From: Deltaproteobacteria bacterium
Lineage (GTDB): Bacteria > Desulfobacterota > Desulfovibrionia > Desulfovibrionales > Desulfovibrionaceae
DNA: 32,306 bases
Direction: 5' to 3'
Assembly (NCBI GenBank): GCA_031275645.1
Contig: JAISOL010000052.1
Span: forward strand, 1 to 32,306
Part shown: positions 16,355-24,889 of the stretch, in pieces
Layout of the letters: each line of letters begins with the position of its first letter
Position numbering within the stretch: the stretch's first letter is position 1
Position numbers and translations under genes: made by a program
Notes under the pieces: model-generated
What the model was told of the DNA's origin: nothing
Databases searched by the model: none
Seen by the model: the letters and a program-made list of their open reading frames with translations, nothing else

Positions 16355-17411
16355 CTTGGAACATATCAGCAAACGTTTCGACGGATTTCAGGCGGTGCGC
16401 GAGGTGAGCTTCGGAATACGCCGGGGCAGGCTGGCGGCTCTCCTGGGGCCGAGCGGCAGCGGCAAAACCACTATTCTGCGCATGATTGCCGGGCTGGAGG
16501 ATCCGGACTCCGGAGACATACGCATAGACGGGCTGCGCGTGAACGACATTGAACCCAGCCGGCGCGGCATAGGCTTTGTCTTCCAGAATTACGCCCTGTT
16601 CCGCTATATGACCGTCTTCGACAACATAGCTTTCGGCCTGACAATCAAAAAGGAAAAACCCGGCCGCATCCGGGAGAGGGTCGGGGAACTGCTCCAGCTC
16701 ATCGGCATGAGCGGCCTGGAAAAACGTTATCCGGCGCAGCTTTCCGGGGGGCAGAAACAGCGCGTGGCCTTTGCCCGGGCCCTGGCCCCCAATCCGCGCC
16801 TGCTGCTCCTGGATGAGCCTTTCGCGGCCATTGACGCCAAGGTGCGGCGGGAACTGCGCGCCTGGCTGCGGGAGATGATCCGCAGCCTGGGCCTTACCAG
16901 CATTTTCGTCACCCACGATCAGGACGAAGCCATTGAGGTGGCGGACGAAATCATCGTCACCAATCAGGGGCGGGTGGAGCAGATGGGTTCCTCCCTTGAG
17001 CTGTATCAGTCTCCGGCGACGCCCTTTGTCGTGGAATTCATAGGCGCCTCGACTCCAGTTCCGGAGATCTCCGCCCTGAAAGGGTTTGACGGCACTCCCC
17101 CGGGAGCCGGCGGCGCGGTGCGTCCGGAATTCGTCAGCGTCTACGCTCCGGACGAGCAGGTTCAGTACGCGCATACCGAAGAGGCCATAGTGAGAAGCAT
17201 AGCCTTCAGGGGGGATTCGCTGGAACTGGGGCTCACGCTCAAAGGCCTGCCGCTCACGGCCGCCTATTCGCTGGCCAGGGCTCCTCTGGCCGTGGGCGAC
17301 GCCGTCAGGCTGCTGATCCGCCACCTCTACCTCTTTGACGGCGGGCAAGTGCGTCTGTTGCAGAACAGCGCCTACGGCAACGGGCCTTCGGAAAATTTTT
17401 ACAGCATCTGA
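16344..17411 (+). CDS. cysA: Sulfate ABC transporter ATPase CysA
   Basis: The 355-residue ATPase energises sulfate import. Walker A is GPSGSGKT at 35-42, the signature QLSGGQKQRVAFARAL lies near 132, Walker B LLLLDEPFAAID near 153, and the H-loop FVTHDQDEA near 190. A C-terminal domain of about 120 residues (TOBE-like) follows, as in CysA. The start AGGAG-like GGAGAAAAAAAGC is 9 nt or so upstream. It overlaps cysW by 11 nt and is followed 10 nt later by the AprA-like gene, so uptake and reduction genes are one transcription unit. Confidence 0.95.
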   Translation: MYVNLEHISKRFDGFQAVREVSFGIRRGRLAALLGPSGSGKTTILRMIAGLEDPDSGDIRIDGLRVNDIEPSRRGIGFVFQNYALFRYMTVFDNIAFGLTIKKEKPGRIRERVGELLQLIGMSGLEKRYPAQLSGGQKQRVAFARALAPNPRLLLLDEPFAAIDAKVRRELRAWLREMIRSLGLTSIFVTHDQDEAIEVADEIIVTNQGRVEQMGSSLELYQSPATPFVVEFIGASTPVPEISALKGFDGTPPGAGGAVRPEFVSVYAPDEQVQYAHTEEAIVRSIAFRGDSLELGLTLKGLPLTAAYSLARAPLAVGDAVRLLIRHLYLFDGGQVRLLQNSAYGNGPSENFYSI

Positions 17412-17421
17412 GAGCCGTCTT

Positions 17422-19143
17422 ATGCGGATACGCCATATTGACGCGGACCTGCTCATAATCGGCGGCGGCGCGGCCGGTTGTTACGCGGCGATTCGCGCGG
17501 CCCGCGCCGCCGTTCCCGGCCCGGCGCCCCGAATCGCGCTGGTGGAAAAAGCGCATATAGAGCGCAGCGGCTGTCTGGCCGCCGGGGTCAACGCCATCAA
17601 CGCCTATATCGGCGAAGGGCGCCGTCCTGAAGATTATGTGGATTACGCCTCCAGAGACGCGGCCGGCATAGTGCGCGGCGATCTGCTCCTGAGCATGGCC
17701 CGGCGGCTGAACGGAACGGTACGGGCCCTGGAGGAGATGGGACTGCTTGTGCTGAAGGACGGGGCCGGAGGCTACGCCGCCAGGGGGTGGCGCAACGTCA
17801 GAATCAGGGGGGAGAACATCAAGCCCCTGCTGGCGGCGGCCGTGTCGGCCGAAAGTTCGGTCGCCGTCTTCAACAGGGTGAACGTGACGGCCTACCTGAC
17901 CGAGGACAACCGGATCCGCGGAGCTGTCGGCTTCGGCGTAACGGAGGCGGTATGCTACGTCTTCAGCGCCCCCGCCGTCATCTGCGCCACCGGAGGAGCG
18001 GCCGGGCTGTACAGGCCCAATTCTCCCGGCTTTGCCGGGCATGCCTTGTGGTATTCCCCCTTCAACACGGGTGCCGGCCTCGCTATGGGCATACTGGCCG
18101 GGGCGGAGATGACCACTCTGGAAATGCGCTTCGTGGCGCTGCGCTGCAAAGGAAGCATAGCCCCCACCGGGACTCTGGCCCAGGACGCCGGGGCTGAACA
18201 GCTCAACCGCCTGGGAGAGGCATACGGGGAGCGCTACGGCTTGAGCACGGCGGAGCGCGTATACGGCACGCGCAGGGAAAACGCCGCGGGGCGGGGCCCC
18301 TGTTTTCTGCGCGCCGCGCGCGCCGGGTCCGGGCAATGGGAGGCGCTGTGCAGGTCGTATCTGAACATGTCCCCCGTCCAGACCCTGCAATGGGTGGAAG
18401 AAGCCTCCGCCTTTTCCGGAAACGTGACGCCTCCGCCGGCGCCGGGCGCTGAAATTGAAGGCACGGAGCCTTATGTGAACGGCGGGCACTGCGCCGGCGG
18501 TTACTGGGTGGACAGCGACCGCCAGACTACCCTTAACGGTCTTTTTGCCGCCGGGGACGTGGCCGGGGGCTGCCCGCAGAAATATGTAAGCGGGGCCATG
18601 GCCGAGGCGGAGATCGCCGTCTTCGCCGCTCTGGATTACGCAAGAAGGTGCCCTCTGTCCCCGGCGTCAGTCAAGGCCCGTGATTCCTCCGTCCGGGAGG
18701 CTCTGGCGGAGGCGGAGAGATTTCTGCGGCGCCCCGCCGCTCTTTTTACCGCGGATCAACTGGAGGAAGCCATGCAGCAGAGCATGGACAGCTACGCGGG
18801 AGGCATAGGCGCCCAGTACCGCTACAACGGCGCCCAACTGGCCAGGGCCGGCGACAGGATAGGGCAGTTGCTCCGGCTGAGCGAAGCTTTGCGGGCGACG
18901 GACATGCGCGAGCTTATGCGCATCTATGAGCTGCGGGAGCGGCTGATCCTCTGCCGCAGCCTGCTGGCCCATCTGGAAGCCCGGCGGGAAAGCCGCTGGC
19001 CCGGTTTCGGAGAGTACGCGGAATACCCGGAGGCGGAGGATCGCTGGCTGCTCTACGTCAACTCGCGCCTGCGCGCCGGCGAGGTCCGCATCCTCTTCCG
19101 GGATCTGGTCGGCAAGGATGAAAGGTATGAGCATACGCATTGA
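17422..19143 (+). CDS. aprA: AprA-like adenylylsulfate reductase, flavin subunit (assimilatory type)
   Basis: The 573-residue flavoprotein belongs to the AprA/fumarate reductase fold. It should reduce APS to sulfite and AMP in the cytoplasm. The FAD-binding GGGAAG is at 14-19, and EKAHIERSGCLAAGVNAINAYIGE at 42-65 matches the AprA substrate loop (Asn in GxxAIN kept). EDYVDYASRDAAGIVRGDLL and, near the C-terminal third, VNGGHCAGGYWVD and GLFAAGDVAGGCPQKYVSGA are AprA-like. It is shorter than dissimilatory AprA (about 660 residues). The neighbours are the sulfate importer and CysDN, so its job is assimilation, as in some clostridia. Fumarate reductase or NadB are less likely because of this context and the loop match. 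ATG 17422 has no strong binding site, but it fits the family start. Confidence 0.85.
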   Translation: MRIRHIDADLLIIGGGAAGCYAAIRAARAAVPGPAPRIALVEKAHIERSGCLAAGVNAINAYIGEGRRPEDYVDYASRDAAGIVRGDLLLSMARRLNGTVRALEEMGLLVLKDGAGGYAARGWRNVRIRGENIKPLLAAAVSAESSVAVFNRVNVTAYLTEDNRIRGAVGFGVTEAVCYVFSAPAVICATGGAAGLYRPNSPGFAGHALWYSPFNTGAGLAMGILAGAEMTTLEMRFVALRCKGSIAPTGTLAQDAGAEQLNRLGEAYGERYGLSTAERVYGTRRENAAGRGPCFLRAARAGSGQWEALCRSYLNMSPVQTLQWVEEASAFSGNVTPPPAPGAEIEGTEPYVNGGHCAGGYWVDSDRQTTLNGLFAAGDVAGGCPQKYVSGAMAEAEIAVFAALDYARRCPLSPASVKARDSSVREALAEAERFLRRPAALFTADQLEEAMQQSMDSYAGGIGAQYRYNGAQLARAGDRIGQLLRLSEALRATDMRELMRIYELRERLILCRSLLAHLEARRESRWPGFGEYAEYPEAEDRWLLYVNSRLRAGEVRILFRDLVGKDERYEHTH

Positions 19144-19441
19144 CGCCGGAGCCTGCACTGGCTGCGGCCGCTGCGCGGAGATCTGCCCCGGGGCTTTGCT
19201 GCGCCTGGACGAGGCCGGCCGGGCGGAGTGCCGTTATCCGGGGGATTGCTGGAGCTGCGCCGCCTGCGTGAAGGCCTGCGGGCGCGGGGCCATAGCCCTG
19301 TACCGCGCCCCGGAACTCGGAGGCCTGGGAGCGACCCTGCGCGTGAAAAAGCGGGGAGAGGCCCTGGCCTGGGAGTTCACTCTGCCGGGAGGCGCGGTAT
19401 ACGTAATCAACTCACAGCCCGGCAACGCGGGCGAATATTGA
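19127..19441 (+). CDS. aprB: AprB-like ferredoxin subunit of adenylylsulfate reductase
   Basis: The 104-residue protein carries two [4Fe-4S] cluster motifs: C10, C13, C16, C20-P and C41, C44, C47, C51. After them a short beta-rich tail ([18 protein letters not shown], then [13 protein letters not shown]) matches the AprB tail that wraps the AprA subunit. It passes electrons to the FAD of AprA. It lacks the longer C-terminal extension of dissimilatory AprB (about 150 residues). AAGGA at 19114-19118, 8 nt before the ATG at 19127, favours this start over ATG 19118. It overlaps the end of aprA by 17 nt. Confidence 0.88.
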   Translation: MSIRIDAGACTGCGRCAEICPGALLRLDEAGRAECRYPGDCWSCAACVKACGRGAIALYRAPELGGLGATLRVKKRGEALAWEFTLPGGAVYVINSQPGNAGEY

Positions 19442-19451
19442 CGGAGTCCCC

Positions 19452-20252
19452 ATGCTGCACCTGGATGTTCTGGAAGCGCAGAGCGTGTATATTTTGAGGG
19501 AAGCTTACAAACTGCTCGGGAAACTGGGCATGTTGTGGTCCATAGGCAAGGATTCCACCGTCATGCTCTGGCTGGCGAAAAAGGCTTTTTTCGGGCATTG
19601 CCCCTTTCCTTTGATCCATGTGGACACCGGCTATAAAATTCCGGAAATGATCGCTTACAGGGACAAGCTGGCGGCGGAACTGGGCCTTGATCTCATTGTC
19701 CACAGCAACAGCGCGGCCCTGGCCGCGGGCATGGGGCCGGAAGCCGGACGCCTGGCCTGTTGCAGGGCGCTGAAAACCGACGCCCTGCAGCAGGTGGTGA
19801 AAAAATACTCTTTTGACGGCCTGCTTGTGGGCGTGCGCCGGGACGAGGAAGGCTCCCGCTCCAAGGAGCGCGTTTTTTCCGAGCGCAACGCCGCCGACGA
19901 ATGGGATTACGCCCATCAGGCGCCGGAATTCTGGAGTCAGTTCAAAACCGATTTTCCCAGGGGCCACCACATCAGGGTGCATCCGCTTCTGCACTGGAAT
20001 GAAATCGATATCTGGCGCTACATAGCGCGGGAAGAGATTCCGATTATAGGCCTCTACTTTTCCCGCGACGGCGAGCGTTACCGCAGCCTGGGCTGCACTC
20101 CCTGCACCGGCCGGGTCCGCTCGGAAGCCGCGACCCTGGACGAGATTATCGCGGAGCTGGAAAGCACCGGCGTGAGCGAGCGCGCCGGGCGCGCCCAGGA
20201 TCAGGAAGACCCCCACGCCATGCAGAAACTCCGGAAAGCGGGGTACATGTAA
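19452..20252 (+). CDS. cysD: Sulfate adenylyltransferase small subunit CysD
   Basis: The 266-residue PP-loop enzyme makes APS from sulfate and ATP with CysN. The PP-loop SIGKDST is at 30-36. [33 protein letters not shown] and [10 protein letters not shown] are the conserved CysD motifs. The family tail [23 protein letters not shown]-like is present at the end. It starts 10 nt after aprB, and its stop is followed directly by the cysN start. Confidence 0.96.
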   Translation: MLHLDVLEAQSVYILREAYKLLGKLGMLWSIGKDSTVMLWLAKKAFFGHCPFPLIHVDTGYKIPEMIAYRDKLAAELGLDLIVHSNSAALAAGMGPEAGRLACCRALKTDALQQVVKKYSFDGLLVGVRRDEEGSRSKERVFSERNAADEWDYAHQAPEFWSQFKTDFPRGHHIRVHPLLHWNEIDIWRYIAREEIPIIGLYFSRDGERYRSLGCTPCTGRVRSEAATLDEIIAELESTGVSERAGRAQDQEDPHAMQKLRKAGYM

Positions 20253-21956
20253 ATGGAAAGCGCTCAGGATTTGTTGAAAGTCGTTTTCGCCGGCCATGTG
20301 GATCACGGCAAATCCTCCGTCATCGGCCGCCTCCTGTATGACACGCGCTCCCTGCCCCAGGGAGCCGTGGACAAGGTGAAGCGCATAGCCAGGGAGACGG
20401 GCAAAGCCTTTGAATTCGCCTATCTCCTGGACGCTCTTGAAGAAGAGCAGAAGCAGGGCATCACCATCGACAGCACGCGGCTGCAGTTCCGCACGAAGAA
20501 GCGCGGATACGTCATCATTGACGCTCCAGGGCACAAGGAATTTTTGAAGAATATGGTTTCCGGCGCGGCGGACGCGGAAAGCGCCTTTCTGGTGATTGAC
20601 GCGGCGCGCGGAGTCGAAGAGCAATCCACCCGGCACGCCTGTATGCTCTCCTTGCTGGGCATCAGGCAGATTTGCGTGCTCGTCAACAAGATGGACCTCA
20701 TAGATTACGACGAGGCCCGTTTTCTCGCCATCAAGGCCGATATGGACGCCTTTTTCGCCTCCCTGGGCCTGACGGCCTGCGATACCGTCCCCCTCTCGGC
20801 CCTGCGGGGCGAAAATATCCTGCGCCCCTCCCCCAGGCTGCCCTGGCATGCGGGCAAGACCCTAGTCCAGGCTCTGGATTCCCTTTCTCCGGCCGGGAGC
20901 GCGGAAAACGCCGTCCTGCGCCTGCCGGTGCAGGACGTGTACAAATTCGACGAGCGGCGGATTATCGCCGGACGCATTGAAAGCGGCAGGCTCAGGGCAG
21001 GGGACGGCATCGTGATCCATCCCGGCGGCAAAAGGACCAGAGTGGCCTCTCTGGAGAGCTGGCCGCCCAGGGGCAGGAAAGATGAGGCCAGCGCCGGGGA
21101 ATCCGTGGGCATTACCCTGGACGACGAATTTTTCAATCAGCGGGGGGAGGTCATCAGCCACAGCGGAGCGCCGCCGCTCATTACCGGCAGATTTCAGGCC
21201 AGTATTTTCTGGCTGGGCAAAAATCCCCTGCGCCCCCGGCAGGCATACAGGCTCAAAATCGCCACTCAAAGCGCGCAGGCCGTGATAGACGAGATTCTGC
21301 GCGTCATTGACTCCTCCAGTCTGGCCGCCGGGGAGAGGACGGAGGAAGTACGGCCGAACGAAGTGGCGAAAGTGGTCATCACGACAAAACAGCCTGTGGT
21401 GATTGACCTTTTTTCCGAATGCCGGGCTATGGGGCGCTTTGTGCTCCTGGACGGCCGCGATGTGGCCGGCGGGGGGATAGTCACGGCGGATTTCGGGGCG
21501 GAAGCGCGGGAATCCGGCTTTGCGCACGGCGGACTGAAAGTTCGCTGCGAGCTTTTTGAAGAGTATTACTACAGCCTGGAAGAACATGAGATCAGAAAAC
21601 GCCGTCCCGTCACGCCCCTGTATACGGTGGGGGATGCCGTGCCTTTAAGCGGCGGAAGCTTTTCCTATCCGGAGTTTTTCGATGTCATCGCGCTGCGGGA
21701 TCAGGCGGCGGTCAAGATCCGCGAGGGGCGCGTCTCCGCCGTGCTGCCCCTGGCGGAATACGCGTACGCGGGGCTGCCTCTGGTCAACGGGCGAGGCTTC
21801 GCCCTGCGCGTCTCCTCCAGCGCGGAGTGGCGGGCCTGCCTGCGGGACTACTCCCTGATCTCGTCTGTCGGAGATGAGGCCGCATTCTCTTCCAGATGGC
21901 TGCTTTTCGAGAAATACCGCCGTATACCCGTGGCCGCCGCCGACCGGGTCATCTGA
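20253..21956 (+). CDS. cysN: Sulfate adenylyltransferase GTPase subunit CysN with C-terminal extension
   Basis: The 567-residue GTPase couples GTP hydrolysis to APS synthesis. G1 is GHVDHGKS at 14-21, G3 DAPGHKEFLKNM starts near 90, and G4 NKMD is near 150. EF-Tu-like domains 2 and 3 run to about residue 445. E. coli CysN has about 475 residues. Here an extra region from about 447 to 567 begins RKRRPVTPLYTVGDAVPL and includes FFDVIALRDQAAVKIREG. It has no P-loop, so it is not the APS kinase of NodQ/CysNC. Its role is unknown. The last codons overlap the convergent frameshifted gene by 8 nt. Confidence 0.92.
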   Translation: MESAQDLLKVVFAGHVDHGKSSVIGRLLYDTRSLPQGAVDKVKRIARETGKAFEFAYLLDALEEEQKQGITIDSTRLQFRTKKRGYVIIDAPGHKEFLKNMVSGAADAESAFLVIDAARGVEEQSTRHACMLSLLGIRQICVLVNKMDLIDYDEARFLAIKADMDAFFASLGLTACDTVPLSALRGENILRPSPRLPWHAGKTLVQALDSLSPAGSAENAVLRLPVQDVYKFDERRIIAGRIESGRLRAGDGIVIHPGGKRTRVASLESWPPRGRKDEASAGESVGITLDDEFFNQRGEVISHSGAPPLITGRFQASIFWLGKNPLRPRQAYRLKIATQSAQAVIDEILRVIDSSSLAAGERTEEVRPNEVAKVVITTKQPVVIDLFSECRAMGRFVLLDGRDVAGGGIVTADFGAEARESGFAHGGLKVRCELFEEYYYSLEEHEIRKRRPVTPLYTVGDAVPLSGGSFSYPEFFDVIALRDQAAVKIREGRVSAVLPLAEYAYAGLPLVNGRGFALRVSSSAEWRACLRDYSLISSVGDEAAFSSRWLLFEKYRRIPVAAADRVI

Positions 21957-22432
21957 GCGCGCGGCGCAGGGCATCCATCCAGAAGCGCTCCTGCCGCGCC
22001 GAATATTTTTCCCACAGGGACAGGAAGGATTTCACGTCCGCTCGCAGAGCGTGGTATTCCCCGACGGCGCGCCAGTTCGCCCAGGCTTCGCCGCCCATGA
22101 GCGGATGGTCGCAGGCCGCCCGCGAGCAAGAGGCAAAGCATGTCGGAAACGTCAAGCCCTGTCCCTTCCGGACGGTTCAATTCCAGCGCGGCGGCCTCGC
22201 TGAAACGTCTGGCGGGTTCAAACAGTCGCGTCGAACACATCGGGTCGGCTCCGCCCTTCTCCAAACGAGCCGCGAGCGCCGCTCGCGCCGCCTTCTCGAA
22301 GGCGAGGCGGCATTTGGGCGTGGGGTAGGGCGGCCTGCCCGCTGCTTCGCGTTCTTCGTCCGCGGGCAGGGTGCGGATGGCTTCGAGGGCAAGGACGCCC
22401 AATTCGTCAACCAATTCGTCAATGTCCGGCAT
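21949..22432 (-). pseudogene. Frameshifted gene of unknown function
   Basis: The first reading frame starts at 22432 (MPDIDELVDELGVLALEAI) behind AAGGA and reads about 100 residues to DMLCLLLA. There the sensible sequence changes frame near 22108-22125 (GC-rich GCGGGCGGCC on the - strand). It continues as ACDHPLMGGEAWANWRAVG... to the stop at 21949, ending MDALRRALR. Together the two parts would give about 160 residues, mostly helical, acidic at the start and basic at the end. I do not recognise the family. Either the gene is broken or a base is missing or added in the assembly. It is the last gene after zur on the - strand. Confidence 0.6.
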
Positions 22433-22468
22433 TCGCTGTATCCTTGCAAACGCCCGCGGCCGCCGCGC

Positions 22469-22488
22469 GGCGAAAGTGTGGTTTCGCC
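22469..22488 (-). terminator. Hairpin between zur and the frameshifted gene
   Basis: On the - strand GGCGAAA pairs with TTTCGCC around CCACAC, just after the zur stop. No T-run follows. It could be a weak terminator or an intercistronic hairpin. Confidence 0.4.
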
Positions 22489-22492
22489 CTCC

Positions 22493-22975
22493 TTAACCGG
22501 ATTTGCCGGCGGAGCAGGAGGGGCAGGCGCCCTGTATCTCTATGCTGGCGTTGTCCAGAGAAAAGCCCAGGACGCCCAGGCGCGCGCGCAGGGAGTCGTA
22601 TAAAACCGGGTCGTTGAGCTCGGAGGCCTTCTGGCAGTCCGAGCAGACGAAAAGCAGCAGGCCGCCGCTATCATGGGCGGCCGTGCAGGGAACATAGGCG
22701 TTGAGCGCGTTGATGCGGTGCGCCAACCCCTGCTGCAGCAGAAATTCCAGAGTCCGGTACATGGTGGCGGGGGTGATCCGCCTGCCGTCCTCACGCATGC
22801 GGTCAATAATGTCATAAGCTTTGAGCGGCGCTCCCGCTTGAAGAAGGATTTTGAAAATTTTGCGGCGTATGGCCGTCAGGCGCACGCCGTGCCGCGCGCA
22901 CAGCTCTTCCGCATCCTTCGCGGCGGAGCAGCCTCCGCTTCCGGCGGCCGGAACAGCCCGGACGGGTGCTTTCAT
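22493..22975 (-). CDS. zur: Zinc uptake regulator Zur (Fur family)
   Basis: The 160-residue Fur-family repressor. The winged-helix part is at about residues 22-95, with RRITPATMYRTLEFLLQQGLA as recognition helix region. The structural zinc is held by CSDC (111-114) and CPSC (151-154). The layout of this segment, LLLFVCSDCQKASEL, and of the GFSLDNASIEIQGACPSC tail is like E. coli Zur and unlike Fur or PerR. It should bind DNA when zinc is plentiful and shut off uptake genes. A strong binding site (GAAGGAG) precedes the ATG. It lies at the end of the zinc-uptake cluster and may be part of the same transcript. Confidence 0.87.
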   Translation of the reverse strand: MKAPVRAVPAAGSGGCSAAKDAEELCARHGVRLTAIRRKIFKILLQAGAPLKAYDIIDRMREDGRRITPATMYRTLEFLLQQGLAHRINALNAYVPCTAAHDSGGLLLFVCSDCQKASELNDPVLYDSLRARLGVLGFSLDNASIEIQGACPSCSAGKSG

Positions 22976-23005
22976 CTGGATAAATCTCCTTCAATCAATA
23001 TATGC

Positions 23006-23560
23006 TTATTGCGGCAGCGGTTCCGTATAGGGCTCTATGTGATCCACCCGCATGGCATAGCTGGCCGTGCCCATGCCCCCTGTATGCCTCTCCAGAAATA
23101 TTTTGCCGTATACCCAGATTGCCGCCATGCTTTCCAGACCGTCCCGCCCCTTGTCCAGCTTGATGTAGACGATCTGGTTGGCCGGCGGCGGCGGAACGTG
23201 GATGCAGGCCCCGAAATAGGGAACCAGCAGAAACTCCCTGAGCGAGGCTTCGTCCTCCCAATCCAGAGGGGCCACAAAGCCCGGAAGTTTTATGAGCTTA
23301 TCCTGTATTTCGGGATTGACCGGAGCGTTGTTCCATTCCGTGATGAGCGTTTCCAGTATTTTGACGGCCCGGGGATCTCCATCGGCCAGTTCGTCGAGGT
23401 TGAGCCCCTCGAAAATTTTTTCCGGATGCCATGAAGCGGGGACGAGCTGTTCCCATTGTATTTCCAGGTATTGGGAGAGGGGGGGGCTCTCTCCGCCCTG
23501 GGCGGCGGCGGGTATGAAAAAGAGCAGGACAAGCGCGGCAAGGGCTTTTCTGTTCAACAT
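23006..23560 (-). CDS. Periplasmic DUF3299 protein, stand-alone paralogue
   Basis: The 184-residue exported protein has a signal peptide (MLNRKALAALVLLFFIPAAA, cut near residue 20) and a DUF3299 domain. The motif LLVPYFGACIHVPPPPANQ with a single Cys and a His is the core of the domain, and LPGFVAPLDWE precedes it. The same domain occurs in the fused gene just upstream. Function in detail is unknown; the family is found with zinc-uptake genes. GGAGG lies 6 nt or so before the ATG. The stop codon is 30 nt before the zur start. Confidence 0.85.
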   Translation of the reverse strand: MLNRKALAALVLLFFIPAAAQGGESPPLSQYLEIQWEQLVPASWHPEKIFEGLNLDELADGDPRAVKILETLITEWNNAPVNPEIQDKLIKLPGFVAPLDWEDEASLREFLLVPYFGACIHVPPPPANQIVYIKLDKGRDGLESMAAIWVYGKIFLERHTGGMGTASYAMRVDHIEPYTEPLPQ

Positions 23561-23600
23561 TGCGGCCTCCGGAAAAAGCCGCGTCGCGGCTCGAAAATAT

Positions 23601-24881
23601 TTATCCGCGGGTCGTCAGCAGCAGCACGGCCCCCATAATAAGCACACCCGCGCACAGGCCGGCCAGACGCCTGCCTTTCCCCCCGTAGCTCCGCGCGGCG
23701 GGAAGCAGATCCCTGACGGCTATGACGAGCATGATACCCCCGGCGCAGGAAAAAAGCATCCCCCCGGCAGCGGGGGTGAGGAAAGGGTGCAGGACGAGAA
23801 AACCCAGAAGCGCTCCCGCCGGCTGCATCAGTCCGGCCAGCAGGGCGTAGCCGAAAGCCTGCCCGCGTTTATGCGTGCTGTGGTAGAGCGCCAGAGCCAC
23901 GGCCGCGCCCAGGGGGATATTATGGGCCGCGATGGCGCCTCCCAGAGTCAGTCCCATCCGGGGATCGGCCAGAGCGGCGTTGAACAGGGCGAAGCCCTCG
24001 GGAAAATTGTGCATGCCCACGGCCAGGGCGGCGATTTTGCCGGTGCGGGGAAGGAAATGCGCCTGTTCTTCCGGAGGCGAAGCCGGGCCGGATTCGCGGC
24101 GGACAGGGCAGGCCTCTCCCGGCCCGAGGCGTTGCAGAAGCAGCATAAGCAGAATGCCTGCCAGAAAAACGCCCGCGTTTTCCGGAAGAACTTCTCCGGA
24201 GGCCGGCCGGCCGAAGGCCGTCGCCAAGGCGAAAGAGATCATCAGGCCGGCGGCGAGGCTCAGGCCCAGGCAAAGCGTGCCGGGAGCGGGCGTTTTTCGG
24301 GAAAGGGCCAGCAATCCTCCCAGCCCGGCGGAAAGCCCGATCAGCAGAGTGAGGCCGAAACCGGCCGCCACAGGCATGCCTTGGTTTTCCGCATATGCCT
24401 CCGCCCTCTCAAGCTCCAGGCTGTAAGTCGAGCTGCCCAGGTCCGAGAAATTTTCCTCCAGAAGCAGCGTGCCGTAAACCTGGAGCAAATCCATGGAGCG
24501 CACTCCCCGGAGGGGGAGGCGCGGCCGGACATGGACAATCTGATTGGCCGGAGGCGGCGGCACATGTATGCAGGCGCCGAAATACGGAACCAGCAGGAAT
24601 TCCGCGAGTTCAAGTTCGCTTTCCTCATTTTTCCAATCCAGGGGGACCACAAATCCGCGCAGTTTTACGCGCTTTCCCTGAAGCGCCGGATTGGGCGGAA
24701 AATTCGCGCCGGCAGTCACGTCCTCCTTCCGCTCCGGCGGAAGAAGCTCTTCCCAGAATATTTCCGGGTAAGCGGCGCTATCCTGGGGGGGCGGGGCGGC
24801 GCGGGCGGAGCTTGCGGCCGCGGACAGCGCCGGCGCCATTATAGCCAGGAGCAGGATCAGGCGGAATTTTACGGAAAGCAC
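23601..24881 (-). CDS. Fusion of periplasmic DUF3299 domain and ZIP-family metal transporter
   Basis: A 426-residue protein from GTG 24881. A signal peptide or signal anchor (about 1-28) is followed by a DUF3299 domain at about 35-165 with LLVPYFGACIHVPPPPANQ near 96-114. From about 170 there are some eight membrane segments of a ZIP transporter: HNFPEG (291-296), HNIPLG (320-325), and QPAGALLG (353-360). The ZIP half should move zinc into the cytoplasm. The second histidine motif has Leu where HNIPEG has Glu, and the TM6 Glu position is Gln. GTG 24881 was chosen because it gives an intact signal peptide and follows the permease stop by 8 nt; no strong binding site precedes it. Related systems usually carry these as separate genes, so the fusion is unusual. 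Confidence 0.82.
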   Translation of the reverse strand: MLSVKFRLILLLAIMAPALSAAASSARAAPPPQDSAAYPEIFWEELLPPERKEDVTAGANFPPNPALQGKRVKLRGFVVPLDWKNEESELELAEFLLVPYFGACIHVPPPPANQIVHVRPRLPLRGVRSMDLLQVYGTLLLEENFSDLGSSTYSLELERAEAYAENQGMPVAAGFGLTLLIGLSAGLGGLLALSRKTPAPGTLCLGLSLAAGLMISFALATAFGRPASGEVLPENAGVFLAGILLMLLLQRLGPGEACPVRRESGPASPPEEQAHFLPRTGKIAALAVGMHNFPEGFALFNAALADPRMGLTLGGAIAAHNIPLGAAVALALYHSTHKRGQAFGYALLAGLMQPAGALLGFLVLHPFLTPAAGGMLFSCAGGIMLVIAVRDLLPAARSYGGKGRRLAGLCAGVLIMGAVLLLTTRG

Positions 24882-24889
24882 GGGCAGGC

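Noticed and set aside
17422-19143. Fumarate reductase, succinate dehydrogenase or NadB
   Set aside because: Same fold, but the substrate loop, the AprB-like partner and the cysDN and sulfate-transport neighbours favour APS reductase.
22998-23010. ATATATGCTTATT shared between the zur upstream region and the sbp upstream region (13404-13416)
   Set aside because: A 13-base match is expected several times by chance in a window of this size, and here one copy spans a stop codon. Too weak to claim a shared operator.
22996-23011. CAATA-N6-TATTG inverted repeat before zur as a self-regulation site
   Set aside because: Only five pairs, it does not resemble the Zur box upstream of the zinc operon, and it overlaps the end of the DUF3299 gene.
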